Below, piece after piece: positions 16,872 to 25,330 of a stretch of DNA of 64,000 nt. Position numbers and translations under genes: made by a program. The notes below the pieces were generated by a model that was not told the origin of the DNA, made no database searches, and saw only the letters and a list, made by a program, of their open reading frames with translations. Source of the DNA: Bifidobacterium aquikefiri (lineage in GTDB: Bacteria; Actinomycetota; Actinomycetes; Actinomycetales; Bifidobacteriaceae); the NCBI RefSeq assembly GCF_002259795.1, contig NZ_MWXA01000008.1:168739-232738 (forward strand), read 5' to 3'. Every line of letters starts with the position of its first letter. Within the stretch, counting starts at the first letter, position 1.

Positions 16872-17825
16872 CTATCCCTTATGTTTTACATAAGGGGCAA
16901 GATGACGACGAACAACCGTTCGATTCAGCAGACGACGCAAGAGAATACCAAGGCAGATCAGCAAAGCCGCAAGACTGATGATAACGGCACTGGCAACCCA
17001 GTCATGAACCCACGCTGAATCATCCCCAGTGGAAGCCAATGTCGTGCGCTTCGCAATGATCAGTAATCGCTGTGTATTCACGCCATAGGGGGTGCAAGTC
17101 ATCAATGTCAGCAGATCCTGCTGCTTTCTGACTGTTACCCACGGCTTGACCTGGTCGGGATTGACAACAACGACTCTGCTGACCTGATATGCCAACTTCC
17201 TGTCAAGGACCTGAACATAGATCGTATCGCCTTTGCCCAATTCATCGAGTCTCGTGAACAGCAGCGCATTGGGCAAGCCACGATGCCCCGTAAGCACTGT
17301 ATTCGTAGACGTTCCGCCAACTGGCAGCGAAGTCCCGTAGAGATGCCCGGCACCTTGGGCAAGCACCGCGTTTGACGTACCATGATAGATCGGAAGTTTC
17401 AACGATATCTTTGGTATGCTCACCGTGCCCATAACACCTTCAGCAACGTTGAGCAGGGATTGATACTGCCTATCCGTTTCAGAGCGACTGTCACCATTCT
17501 TGGCGAATGGATCATAGACCTCGCCCATCACGGACTGACCGCTGGTAGCCAGTTTCGCATTGTATTTATGGGCTGCCGCAAGCTCCTTCCGTCTCTGAGC
17601 TGCAGACAAGGATGCTGCTTCCTTGTCAGTCGCGCGGGCGATCTGTGCCTGGCTGTACTGAGCACTCAATTGAACCCCAACGGGCACAAGGATTGCCAAT
17701 ACAGCACTTACGATCAGTACGGATGCGATTATGTATAATCGTGCGGTTTTTTGCTGCTGAACACTCTTGTTCCGTGCATCGTTGAAAACCGCAGCCCAGG
17801 ATGGTGCATCATGCTGTTCAGTCAA
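16872..17825 (-). CDS. Class C (pilus) sortase
   Basis: A 317-residue membrane transpeptidase that polymerises pilin subunits. It has an N-terminal membrane span (residues 30-52), a class C lid motif DPF at 105-107, catalytic His181 in TGHRG, catalytic Cys244 in TLMTCTPYGVN and Arg253 in TQRLL, and a C-terminal span (about 278-302) followed by a basic tail. These features together are specific to class C. It lies downstream of the major pilin, 228 bp away with a strong stem-loop in between, and is the only sortase in the window. Anchoring of the other LPxTG-type proteins to the wall probably needs a housekeeping sortase elsewhere. A 9-bp hairpin (16876-16896) overlaps its last codons. Confidence 0.94.
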   Translation of the reverse strand: MTEQHDAPSWAAVFNDARNKSVQQQKTARLYIIASVLIVSAVLAILVPVGVQLSAQYSQAQIARATDKEAASLSAAQRRKELAAAHKYNAKLATSGQSVMGEVYDPFAKNGDSRSETDRQYQSLLNVAEGVMGTVSIPKISLKLPIYHGTSNAVLAQGAGHLYGTSLPVGGTSTNTVLTGHRGLPNALLFTRLDELGKGDTIYVQVLDRKLAYQVSRVVVVNPDQVKPWVTVRKQQDLLTLMTCTPYGVNTQRLLIIAKRTTLASTGDDSAWVHDWVASAVIISLAALLICLGILLRRLLNRTVVRRHLAPYVKHKG

Positions 17826-17927
17826 TCAGACGCTCCCCCAGGTTCAGATAATGTGAGACATCGCATGGGCAATGTCGGCAGTGCCCCGAACATTCCGTCA
17901 TGGCCCAAATAATCCATATGGTACAGC

Positions 17928-17971
17928 GAAGACCGCAAGGACTTCACAACATCATAGTCTTTGCGGTCTTC
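17928..17971. promoter_or_regulatory. Stem-loop between pilin and sortase genes
   Basis: Arms 17928-17942 and 17957-17971 (GAAGACCGCAAGGAC against GTCTTTGCGGTCTTC) pair over 15 positions with one G-U, around a 14-nt loop. There is no T-run after the stem on the minus strand, so it is more likely a processing, stability or attenuation element that lowers sortase expression relative to pilin than a full terminator. The rest of 17826-18053 shows no convincing gene. Confidence 0.6.
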
Positions 17972-18053
17972 ATGATTGTCAATCTTGGCATCGCTCCAAA
18001 CAAGCCAGTTGCCGACACAATCAAGCAACAGGCAATCAAGCAATCAGCGGTGC

Positions 18054-19718
18054 TCAGATTTTCTGAGATGATCTCTTAGCGCGAAACAATACAATGCCTG
18101 CAGCGCTTCCAAGAATCACAGCAATCACTGCGAACATGATCAGACCTGCGCCACCTGTCAGAGGCAGCTGAGTCAACGATGTCACGTTATCGACAGTGAA
18201 TACATTGTTGCTGAAACTCACAAGTCCTGCAACACTTTGGTCGCCAAGTGAAAGATAGTTCTGGTTCGAGTTGTCTTCCGTACCGGTAATGGTAACCGTG
18301 AAACTTGGCAGTGCCATGTGCACATAGCCATCCAGTGGCTTCGTTTCTGTAACCTGGTAATCGCCGGGTGCCAGGCCACCGATGTTGAGCTTTCCATTCA
18401 CATCGGTGCTGAGCACCTGAGTGGCTGACTGTCCATTGGGATCCTGAATGTAGTTGCCGTCGACCTCCGTGAACTTGATGGGCGTATCAGAACCGCTCTT
18501 TGAAACCGTGAATTGCACGCCCTCCAGCTTGGACTTGGTGATTCTATCTTCCTTCACCAGGGAGAATCCGAAAGTATACACATGCATTGCAATCGGAACG
18601 GTGGTGGTGATGTCCGTTGCATCGCTTGGTGAAGACGAATAAGCGAGCGATGCCGAGTTGTTCAAGTCGTCGCGGAGCACGTTCACCGTTCCATTGACCT
18701 CAGAATCATAGGTAACATTTACTGATGCACCGTTAGCCTGCTCAAGGATTGACCGCGAAAGATCGATGACCAGCGTCGTCGTTCCGTCGGCATTCACCGT
18801 TGCCGTAACCGTATAGTCATCGTTCAGTGTGAGAGTCTTCGCCGAGTCCCCGGAGCCAATCACTACCTTGACGGAATCTGGAACATACGTCAGATCCTTG
18901 GACATCGTCTCGGTGAATGCATAGGTGAAGGCAGTATAACCTGTGGTGTTGGGAACGGCACTGGTCAGTTTCCATTCGACATTCTCACCACCACTGACAT
19001 AGGGATTCTGCGCGTCCACATTGACCATGGTCTTGGTCATGGCAAGTGCCTGATTCTTGATGTTGATGACGCCCAATGTCTGACTACTCAGATCCTTGCC
19101 GCCGATTTTAGTTTCGACGAACATCGGAATTGATGCGGTATACCCGGCACGCTGTGTGGCGGAAGAGGTATCGACAACCACGTATACGCCTTCTGCAAGG
19201 TTTGAAAACTCTGCAGTTCCATTGCTTCCTGTTGCAGTTTGCTTGTTGCTTGTCGCAGCAGGCACCGCGGTATTCACAAAATAGTCGCTGGCGACAAGAG
19301 CCGTCAGGAAGTTTCTCATTTGGCCGCCGTATGGGTACGTTGCACTGTCCTGGAATTGCTTCGCCACCCATGCAATGGTATTGTCCTCAGGCACCGATGC
19401 GACGATATCGGATTTCTTCACTGCGGCAAGGATTGCGGAATTCAATGCAGAATCCTGCAATTCAGTGACGTTCACACCGCTGTAATTGCCATTGGCATCC
19501 GTTGAAATTCCAGTCATGTCATACGCGCCGAGTCGCACGGCAGCGAAGGTATGCCCGTTGACATCGTCGCCCTTGCCGTCTGCAGAGTTTATGGTAATTG
19601 ATGCGTCGTCAGCACCCGTATCTGCAGCATTCGCCGTAGATGCCCCAACAACGCTTACGGCAAGCATTGAAGCTGCTACCGCAACAATTGCCATGCCCCT
19701 TTGAAGAATGTGTTTCAT
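18054..19718 (-). CDS. Major pilin (shaft subunit), isopeptide-forming, LPLTG-anchored
   Basis: A 554-residue fimbrial protein. The start at 19718 (AAAGGGAACACACTC upstream) gives a signal peptide ending near ANAA (residue 30). Two to three pilin-type Ig-like domains follow, with isopeptide-style segments (SLVKED and YDSEVNG...LNNSASLAY). A SpaA/Cna-B-like domain near residues 405-505 contains the E-box YQVTETKPLDGY, and the sorting signal is LPLTG (518-522), a membrane span and a basic tail. Layout and length fit the backbone pilin of SpaA-type sortase pili. It lies 72 bp after the tip-adhesin gene and before the class C sortase: the usual three-gene pilus order of bifidobacteria. Confidence 0.92.
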   Translation of the reverse strand: MKHILQRGMAIVAVAASMLAVSVVGASTANAADTGADDASITINSADGKGDDVNGHTFAAVRLGAYDMTGISTDANGNYSGVNVTELQDSALNSAILAAVKKSDIVASVPEDNTIAWVAKQFQDSATYPYGGQMRNFLTALVASDYFVNTAVPAATSNKQTATGSNGTAEFSNLAEGVYVVVDTSSATQRAGYTASIPMFVETKIGGKDLSSQTLGVINIKNQALAMTKTMVNVDAQNPYVSGGENVEWKLTSAVPNTTGYTAFTYAFTETMSKDLTYVPDSVKVVIGSGDSAKTLTLNDDYTVTATVNADGTTTLVIDLSRSILEQANGASVNVTYDSEVNGTVNVLRDDLNNSASLAYSSSPSDATDITTTVPIAMHVYTFGFSLVKEDRITKSKLEGVQFTVSKSGSDTPIKFTEVDGNYIQDPNGQSATQVLSTDVNGKLNIGGLAPGDYQVTETKPLDGYVHMALPSFTVTITGTEDNSNQNYLSLGDQSVAGLVSFSNNVFTVDNVTSLTQLPLTGGAGLIMFAVIAVILGSAAGIVLFRAKRSSQKI

Positions 19719-19790
19719 GAGTGTGTTCCCTTTCTTAAAAAATAGTTGAGATATAAAAAGTTGTTGTTGATGCATATGCTCAGAATCCCG

Positions 19791-21749
19791 CTAGGTTCCC
19801 GGTCTGGAGCGTTGAGCCTGAATCAGCATGCCCACTGCAAGCAATGCAGCGAACCCCGAGATGATGAACAGCGGCCACCAGCTTGCGATTCCAGCACCAC
19901 CGGTATTTGGAAGCACAACCAGTGCCGGAACCAATTCATTGGTCACGGTTACATGCGAAGTCTGACCAGCAGCAATGGTGATGCTTGGTATCGAATCCAA
20001 CTTCCATGCCGCACCCGTCACATTCGCAGGCATTGCCTCGGAGAACGAAATTACGGTCCCCGCAGGAATTGTGGACGGGCCCGCTACTGTTTGCCCTGCC
20101 TTCACGGTGAGCGTCCCCTGAATCGAACCGTTGTACGAATATGTGATCGTGTAGTTCGGCGAAACCGTGGATGGCAAAAGGCCGTTGCTGTCGATAAGCT
20201 TTTTCGTGAGATCGAAACCTCCGACCTTGGGAACCGTGGTATTGGCGAAGGTCGGCGATGTGACCGTCTGCGTCATATTCTCGTCCGTATACCACTGAGT
20301 CACTGCGCTTAAGGTACTGGATCCTGACACCACCACCGTGACATAGAACACCTGTGAATTCGGGTTGTAGTCTGAACCGGGACTTTCCTCGCTGACTTTA
20401 TATACATAGGTGCCCGCTGTCGTATATGTCTCGACATTTCCAAAATCAATGCTTCCCTTTGTATTCGTAACGCTCTGTTGCGCGAAGTCTGCAGCCCCGT
20501 CTGGAGCGGAAACGCGAGTGATGTCGAAGACGAATTGCCCCGAAGAGGTCGGTACCGCACCATCCACCGTCGTATCAAGACTGATGTTTGCCGTTGTCGA
20601 AGGGCAGGCGGTCGGCAGCACCCCATCGAAAAGATTGGTATGAATCTCGTAGCCCTGGTTGAGATTGGTGAAGTTCTTTGCAATCAACTGGCCTTCAAAT
20701 GCCATGTTGGAAGAAGGCAAGGTCACACTGGCATTGGGCGCATAGATTGAACCGCGTAGAGGATTTCCCGACTGTGCAGCTTTGATACTGACGCTTCCGG
20801 AGATATCCGAGAGGTCAAAGAGCAGGTAACGAGATCCCGAACCATATTGTGCATTGTTCGCATCATACATATAGGAAGGCAGACTCACCGTTCCATCAAC
20901 GATGTCGCTCTGCTGGACCTTGATGATGAGCGGACTCTTCTGCGAATAGCCTGGAATTGAAATCTTGGTCGGAAGTACCGAAGTTCCGAATTTCGACTTA
21001 ATCGCGTTCAACGTGATCTGGTTTGGGCCAGAAGTGTTCAAAGTGATGGCCATTTCATTGGCGTTGCCCGATAACGTTGGCATATTCCATATACCGGTCT
21101 GGTTAAGCAGCGCTGTACCCTTGTCTGCTGGGAACATCGATGTGAAGCTTTCACCTGATGCAGTGGTGAAGTTTTCTTTGACTCCCGAAGCGTCGCCATT
21201 CCAAGTATTGACATCAGATTTGATATAGCCCTGACCGTTTTTGCCGTATTGCGTTCCAGTGTTGTTGTACTGTGCAAATAACCCCGATACGGAATTGACC
21301 AGCTTGCCGTATCCTGAAGCTCCGCTCGCACCCGTCCATCCTTGACTTTTCACATAAGGTGTACGCGTTGAGGCAAGGTTGTAGTTGTTGAAGAGTGCAC
21401 GCGTCGGCTGTCCGTCGATCACAGGCGCGGCATATGTGGAACTGGGAGTGGAACCAGGCATAATTGGATAGTCGTACGTACCGGATTGGAATGTAGCTGT
21501 TCCACCTACTGCGATCGAGCCTTCCATCTCACTGTTTTCCAGATCAACATCACCGAATGTGAAAATGGTGAAGCCTGTGGATGAGCCGTTGGGCGTTGAT
21601 GCAGCCATAGGATTGGCAACACATGTCTGCGCCGAGGAAGTCAGCGTCGCAGCGTGAGCAATGCGCGGAATTCCAAGCATTACAGCGCTTGCACACAGAA
21701 ATAGGGACAACAGTATTCGCGCATACCTGCGGTTCACGCATGTGCTCAT
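19791..21749 (-). CDS. Choice-of-anchor-A pilus-associated adhesin, LPNTG-anchored
   Basis: A 652-residue surface protein. The ATG at 21749 follows GGGGACAATT; a TTG 12 nt earlier is less likely. The signal peptide ends near AHAA. Residues about 45-385 are a choice-of-anchor-A domain (opening TIFTFGDVDLENSEMEGSIAVGG). Residues about 390-500 resemble the streptococcal FctA/Spy0128 isopeptide pilin domain (SGQFVFDITR...YVYKVSEESPG). Residues about 505-610 resemble DUF5979, and the sorting signal is LPNTG (613-617), a membrane span and a basic tail. It is the first gene of the pilus operon and probably the tip or minor adhesin. Confidence 0.9.
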   Translation of the reverse strand: MSTCVNRRYARILLSLFLCASAVMLGIPRIAHAATLTSSAQTCVANPMAASTPNGSSTGFTIFTFGDVDLENSEMEGSIAVGGTATFQSGTYDYPIMPGSTPSSTYAAPVIDGQPTRALFNNYNLASTRTPYVKSQGWTGASGASGYGKLVNSVSGLFAQYNNTGTQYGKNGQGYIKSDVNTWNGDASGVKENFTTASGESFTSMFPADKGTALLNQTGIWNMPTLSGNANEMAITLNTSGPNQITLNAIKSKFGTSVLPTKISIPGYSQKSPLIIKVQQSDIVDGTVSLPSYMYDANNAQYGSGSRYLLFDLSDISGSVSIKAAQSGNPLRGSIYAPNASVTLPSSNMAFEGQLIAKNFTNLNQGYEIHTNLFDGVLPTACPSTTANISLDTTVDGAVPTSSGQFVFDITRVSAPDGAADFAQQSVTNTKGSIDFGNVETYTTAGTYVYKVSEESPGSDYNPNSQVFYVTVVVSGSSTLSAVTQWYTDENMTQTVTSPTFANTTVPKVGGFDLTKKLIDSNGLLPSTVSPNYTITYSYNGSIQGTLTVKAGQTVAGPSTIPAGTVISFSEAMPANVTGAAWKLDSIPSITIAAGQTSHVTVTNELVPALVVLPNTGGAGIASWWPLFIISGFAALLAVGMLIQAQRSRPGT

Positions 21750-22110
21750 AATTGTCCCCAATCAATGTCAATGGCATGGCAGTGCCAATTGGCATAACTT
21801 TTTCACTGAAATTGCGTTCCCACACGCACGCCCATCCAGGGCTAATCTGTGATTTGCAAATGAAACCATGCTGCTGAAATTTCAGCGGCCCAACATCCCC
21901 AAAAAATTACATTCACATCATTCAGTTCATTACCTACGCTTTGTACTGAAAAGCTAATTTAGTTAACTATTAATGAAAAATAAGCCATTTTGGATGATAT
22001 CACCAACTAATTCACCCTTTTTATCACCCGAAATCAGCACTGCTTCCAAATGAACTTAAAGATAAGCAACACACCGTTTTGAGATGTATGTCACATTACA
22101 GCATAGGTAG
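21750..22110 (-). promoter_or_regulatory. AT-rich leader and control region of the pilus operon
   Basis: A 361-bp gene-free stretch between the LuxR-type regulator and the first pilus gene, clearly richer in A+T than the flanks. It holds a 10-bp perfect palindrome TAGTTAACTA (21960-21969), which is a candidate operator. No promoter boxes could be set with confidence. The length suggests that the pilus genes have a promoter of their own, which the upstream regulator may control. Confidence 0.45.
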
Positions 22111-23616
22111 CTACAGGGCTTTTGAATCATTTTCTCCCGATTGAGAGAACCTGAATTCCTTAATCTTTTCTAGGGCATCCGACCGGTTCGACACTCCTAG
22201 TTTCTTATAAATCGAACGGACTTGCGTCTTGATGGTATTTGTCGAAACGAACAAAGTATCTGCCATCTTTTTTATCGTGAACCCTTGAATCAAATAATCC
22301 GCAACAACCTTTTCACGCTTGGTGAAACTCACTACCTGAATGCTCGGCTGAGTTTCAACCGTGCCAGTTCCCCTGTTCGGCAGAAATCCGGAAACTCGTT
22401 CAATAAACTCCGGTTCCTGCTTGGAAAGACGTGTACGAATTTCAGAAAGGATCTTATTTGGAATTCCAATCGAAGGAGAGATGAAACCAACGTCGACAGA
22501 GAGATGAAGGCTTCGTGAAAGAGCGATGCACGCCTGACTATGCATGCCCAGCATTTCGAACGCGATTGAACGGCGCTCATATATCAGAATCAGGGTGGCC
22601 ACGGATGGATTCTGTGGGTGTTCCAGAAACTCCTTCGCAGCGGTAAGCACCTTGTCTGCATTTCCAAGAGCGATGTATGCAGAGTATTTCAGTGGTTCAA
22701 AGCTCAGAGTTCTCCCCTTGCGATCCTTTACGTTGAGAACCGTGCTGAGGGCAGCAGCGGGAGCATTCAACTGAAGGAGTGCAAATGAACCGAGATATAT
22801 TGCCATTTCGTAGAACACCGGATAACACGAAAATGAGCATGTTCCGCCTATGGCACTGTCCATGACGCTGGTAAGTTCCTGAAAGCGATATTGGCGGAGG
22901 AGCCTGATAGCCCGAACAAGTCGGCGAGCGGAAAGCACGATTTTCGAATCGTGAAAGAGGTCTTCGGGGATTTCTGACTGCTGCGGAAACGATATTGACA
23001 TCTTCGTTGCCTGAATGCGCTGCATATGTGTCGAGACTCGCTGCAGAGCAATGCTCAACGGCCAGGATTGTGGTGAAAAACCCGCCACGTTGCTTGTTTC
23101 GAGAGCAGGAATGATTGCGGCAGATGCCTCATTCAGCTCCCCCGCGAAGGCCTTGGAACATGCGTACAGACTCTGTGCCCAGAAATAGATCTCTGCACTG
23201 TAGCGATGAATGATGCCAGAGCGCGAATCCTCCGATTGCTCTATCTCTGTGCGGAGCTCACGCGTATATTGCACGGCGGTTGATGCATAATCAGTCGAAT
23301 GCCTGGTATCACCCATTAAGAGATATGCCTGAGCGATATTGCAGTTTATGACGGCAATATCCGATCTATGCATATGAATTGAATCCGTCAGCAAGGTTCT
23401 GACAAGCATTCTCTCTACAAACTCAACTGCTTCTTCTGGCTTGCCAGCATGAATCAACGACTGAAGAACCGCTACACGAAATCGCAATGATGTGAGCAAA
23501 TCCTCATGCGTTCTCAATCCAAGAATCAGATTCACATCCGACATGCGCAGCGGTGACGCTTCAGGAATGTCGGCATAAAACATTCGCTCTATGCTTCCAT
23601 CGATATCCTTATTCAC
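22111..23616 (-). CDS. LuxR-family transcriptional regulator with long helical sensor region
   Basis: A 501-residue protein. The C terminus (about residues 425-490) is a LuxR helix-turn-helix (FTKREKVVADYLIQGF, then IKKMADTLFVS and TIKTQVRSIYKKLGV). The first 400 residues are alpha-helical and free of membrane spans, with a pattern like the tetratricopeptide-type sensor regions of MalT-like regulators, but there is no ATPase motif and no receiver domain. The start is GTG at 23616 with TGAGG upstream. It lies directly before the pilus operon in the same direction, so it is the best candidate for the pilus activator or repressor; that role is inferred from position. Confidence 0.85.
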   Translation of the reverse strand: MNKDIDGSIERMFYADIPEASPLRMSDVNLILGLRTHEDLLTSLRFRVAVLQSLIHAGKPEEAVEFVERMLVRTLLTDSIHMHRSDIAVINCNIAQAYLLMGDTRHSTDYASTAVQYTRELRTEIEQSEDSRSGIIHRYSAEIYFWAQSLYACSKAFAGELNEASAAIIPALETSNVAGFSPQSWPLSIALQRVSTHMQRIQATKMSISFPQQSEIPEDLFHDSKIVLSARRLVRAIRLLRQYRFQELTSVMDSAIGGTCSFSCYPVFYEMAIYLGSFALLQLNAPAAALSTVLNVKDRKGRTLSFEPLKYSAYIALGNADKVLTAAKEFLEHPQNPSVATLILIYERRSIAFEMLGMHSQACIALSRSLHLSVDVGFISPSIGIPNKILSEIRTRLSKQEPEFIERVSGFLPNRGTGTVETQPSIQVVSFTKREKVVADYLIQGFTIKKMADTLFVSTNTIKTQVRSIYKKLGVSNRSDALEKIKEFRFSQSGENDSKAL

Positions 23617-23650
23617 GTGGATTTCGCCTCATTGATTGAATGGAGAAACT

Positions 23651-24067
23651 TTAACGGCCTTTGCCGAATGCGCTGAGACGAACGCCATTCCAATCGTGCG
23701 AGACAGTGAGAGGCATTGCCGCATTCATGCCTGCGGTCTTCGCAGCGTTCTCGACTGTGCTTGCGCTTGGGGCGCCTGGTCTGCCAGGTTTAGGACAAAG
23801 AATCCACAAGGGGCCATCATCACCCAACACTGTGTATGCATCGACGATGGTGTCTGCCAAATCATCCTCGGCATCACCATCCCGCCACCAAATTACAACG
23901 CCATCTACGGCCGAATCATAGTCCTCATCAACAAGGTCTTCGCCTGTAACGTTTTCAATTTGTGAGCGGATGCCGTCGTCGACATCATCATCCCACATCC
24001 ACTGCTGAACAATGTTTCCAGGGTGGAATCCGAATTCTTCTGCTTTCTTGGTTGTCGCTTGAGCCAC
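23651..24067 (-). CDS. DUF3052 family protein
   Basis: A 138-residue protein of DUF3052, a family confined to actinobacteria. The family pattern is complete: GFHPGNIVQQWMWDDDVDD near residue 13, LVDEDYDSAVDGVVIWWRDGD near residue 45, GPLWILCPKPGRPG near residue 85 and a TAGM...DWNGVRL end. No biochemical role is established. The start is GTG at 24067. It is transcribed toward the regulator gene (34 bp away), but a functional link is unlikely. Confidence 0.92.
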   Translation of the reverse strand: MAQATTKKAEEFGFHPGNIVQQWMWDDDVDDGIRSQIENVTGEDLVDEDYDSAVDGVVIWWRDGDAEDDLADTIVDAYTVLGDDGPLWILCPKPGRPGAPSASTVENAAKTAGMNAAMPLTVSHDWNGVRLSAFGKGR

Positions 24068-24249
24068 GCCCTAAGCATAACAAGATAGGCGAACAGAATG
24101 TAAACCATGAGCGTCGCAATTGAGAAAATAGTCAACATATGAACAGTGCATGCTTCAGAATGTGGGCATGCCACATCTCTCAACACTGGCAATTTTTCAG
24201 GGCCGGCAATGTTCTTGGCAACCCTGTTGACCTCTTTTACTCTCCCTGT

Positions 24250-25098
24250 TCACTTTTGTGAAGCCGTGCACTGCGGCAGCGTGTCACCCTTGCCTTGACC
24301 GATGGTCACGAGGGACGAATACGCATTCGAAATCGTCGATACCTTCACCACATGCAACCCGGATGGAATATGGCCGACCACTTCATCACAGTTTGATGCA
24401 GGAGCAAGGAACCAGGTTGCACCATCGCGCAGCGCACCCAGCATCTTGAGCCGAATGCCGCCTATTGCGCCAACCTTGCCGGTCGCATCCATGGTTCCGG
24501 TACCAGCTATGGTTTTTCCGCCGGATTCATTCTGTGGCGTGAATAGGTCAATGGCACCCAGGGTATACATCATCCCTGCAGAAGGCCCCCCGATATTATC
24601 CACATGCATCTTGATTGAATAGCCTGACGTGTCGATGCCCTTCGCCTTCAGAAAGGCGAGCGCCTGCGATTCGGCGGCACTCTGGGAGCCGCTCATCTCC
24701 GCCTTGTTTTCCTTCTGATATTGGTCAAGTGTCTGCCCCGTCGGCACAACGGCCTCACGGGGAATCACATCCGCATGTCTGCTGAACCACGAAGCAATCA
24801 CCTGCAGATTAGTCACTGGATATCCGGGAATTCCCTGGGCGTTCACTGTCACCAGCAGCAGCGAACCCTTGTCTTTGTATGTCTTGCCACCAGAAACGCT
24901 GATCACCGATGTCGTGCCGGATTTTGCAAGCACATTCTGTGTTGGTCCTGGAGTCTCGATCACATATAGTGAAGGCATCAACAGGATGATCACAGCAAGG
25001 ATGAATCCTACGGTTCCCAAAAGATATGAGGGCGATCGCCGTGCAAAGAAGTCCCCACTACGCCTACGAACCGCTTTCAATGCGCCTTTGGCTGACAT
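24250..25098 (-). CDS. Membrane-anchored PDZ/Lon-like serine protease (YlbL family)
   Basis: A 282-residue protein from the ATG at 25098 (GGAAAG 5 nt upstream); upstream in-frame starts lack a ribosome binding site. A basic N terminus and one membrane span (SYLLGTVGFILAVIILLMPSLYVIETPGPTQ region) match YlbL. The C-terminal Lon-type proteolytic domain contains the catalytic serine in NIGGPSAGMMYTLG and a conserved lysine in DATGKVGAIGGI. The PDZ part between them is reduced. The family is widespread in Gram-positive bacteria, and substrates are unknown here. It is monocistronic, divergent from the metalloprotease gene. Confidence 0.9.
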   Translation of the reverse strand: MSAKGALKAVRRRSGDFFARRSPSYLLGTVGFILAVIILLMPSLYVIETPGPTQNVLAKSGTTSVISVSGGKTYKDKGSLLLVTVNAQGIPGYPVTNLQVIASWFSRHADVIPREAVVPTGQTLDQYQKENKAEMSGSQSAAESQALAFLKAKGIDTSGYSIKMHVDNIGGPSAGMMYTLGAIDLFTPQNESGGKTIAGTGTMDATGKVGAIGGIRLKMLGALRDGATWFLAPASNCDEVVGHIPSGLHVVKVSTISNAYSSLVTIGQGKGDTLPQCTASQK

Positions 25099-25330
25099 TG
25101 AAGCTTTCCACTGCTTAACGCTCATAATGCTAATACTATTGACAACACAGACAGGAACAAAGCGATGTGCGCATCTGGCATTCCCCCTGTTGAACACAGC
25201 AATGAGGGCGCTCCAGCAATGTCAAGTTCTCTGAAAGTTCTCTGGGAACACCACCCACCACACACGTGTAATCTAGTCAGCACAGAGTCAATACAGGGAA
25301 TCACCAACCACTTTGATACGGACGGGCGTT

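Noticed and set aside
16876..16896. Nine-bp hairpin at the end of the sortase gene as terminator
   Set aside because: It lies inside the last codons and has no T-run on the minus strand.
17822..18043. 73-codon minus-strand frame between sortase and pilin
   Set aside because: It is made mostly of the hairpin sequence, has no ribosome binding site and matches nothing recognisable.
23905..24192. 95-codon minus-strand frame
   Set aside because: It overlaps the DUF3052 gene in another frame; a hydrophobic stretch alone is not enough.
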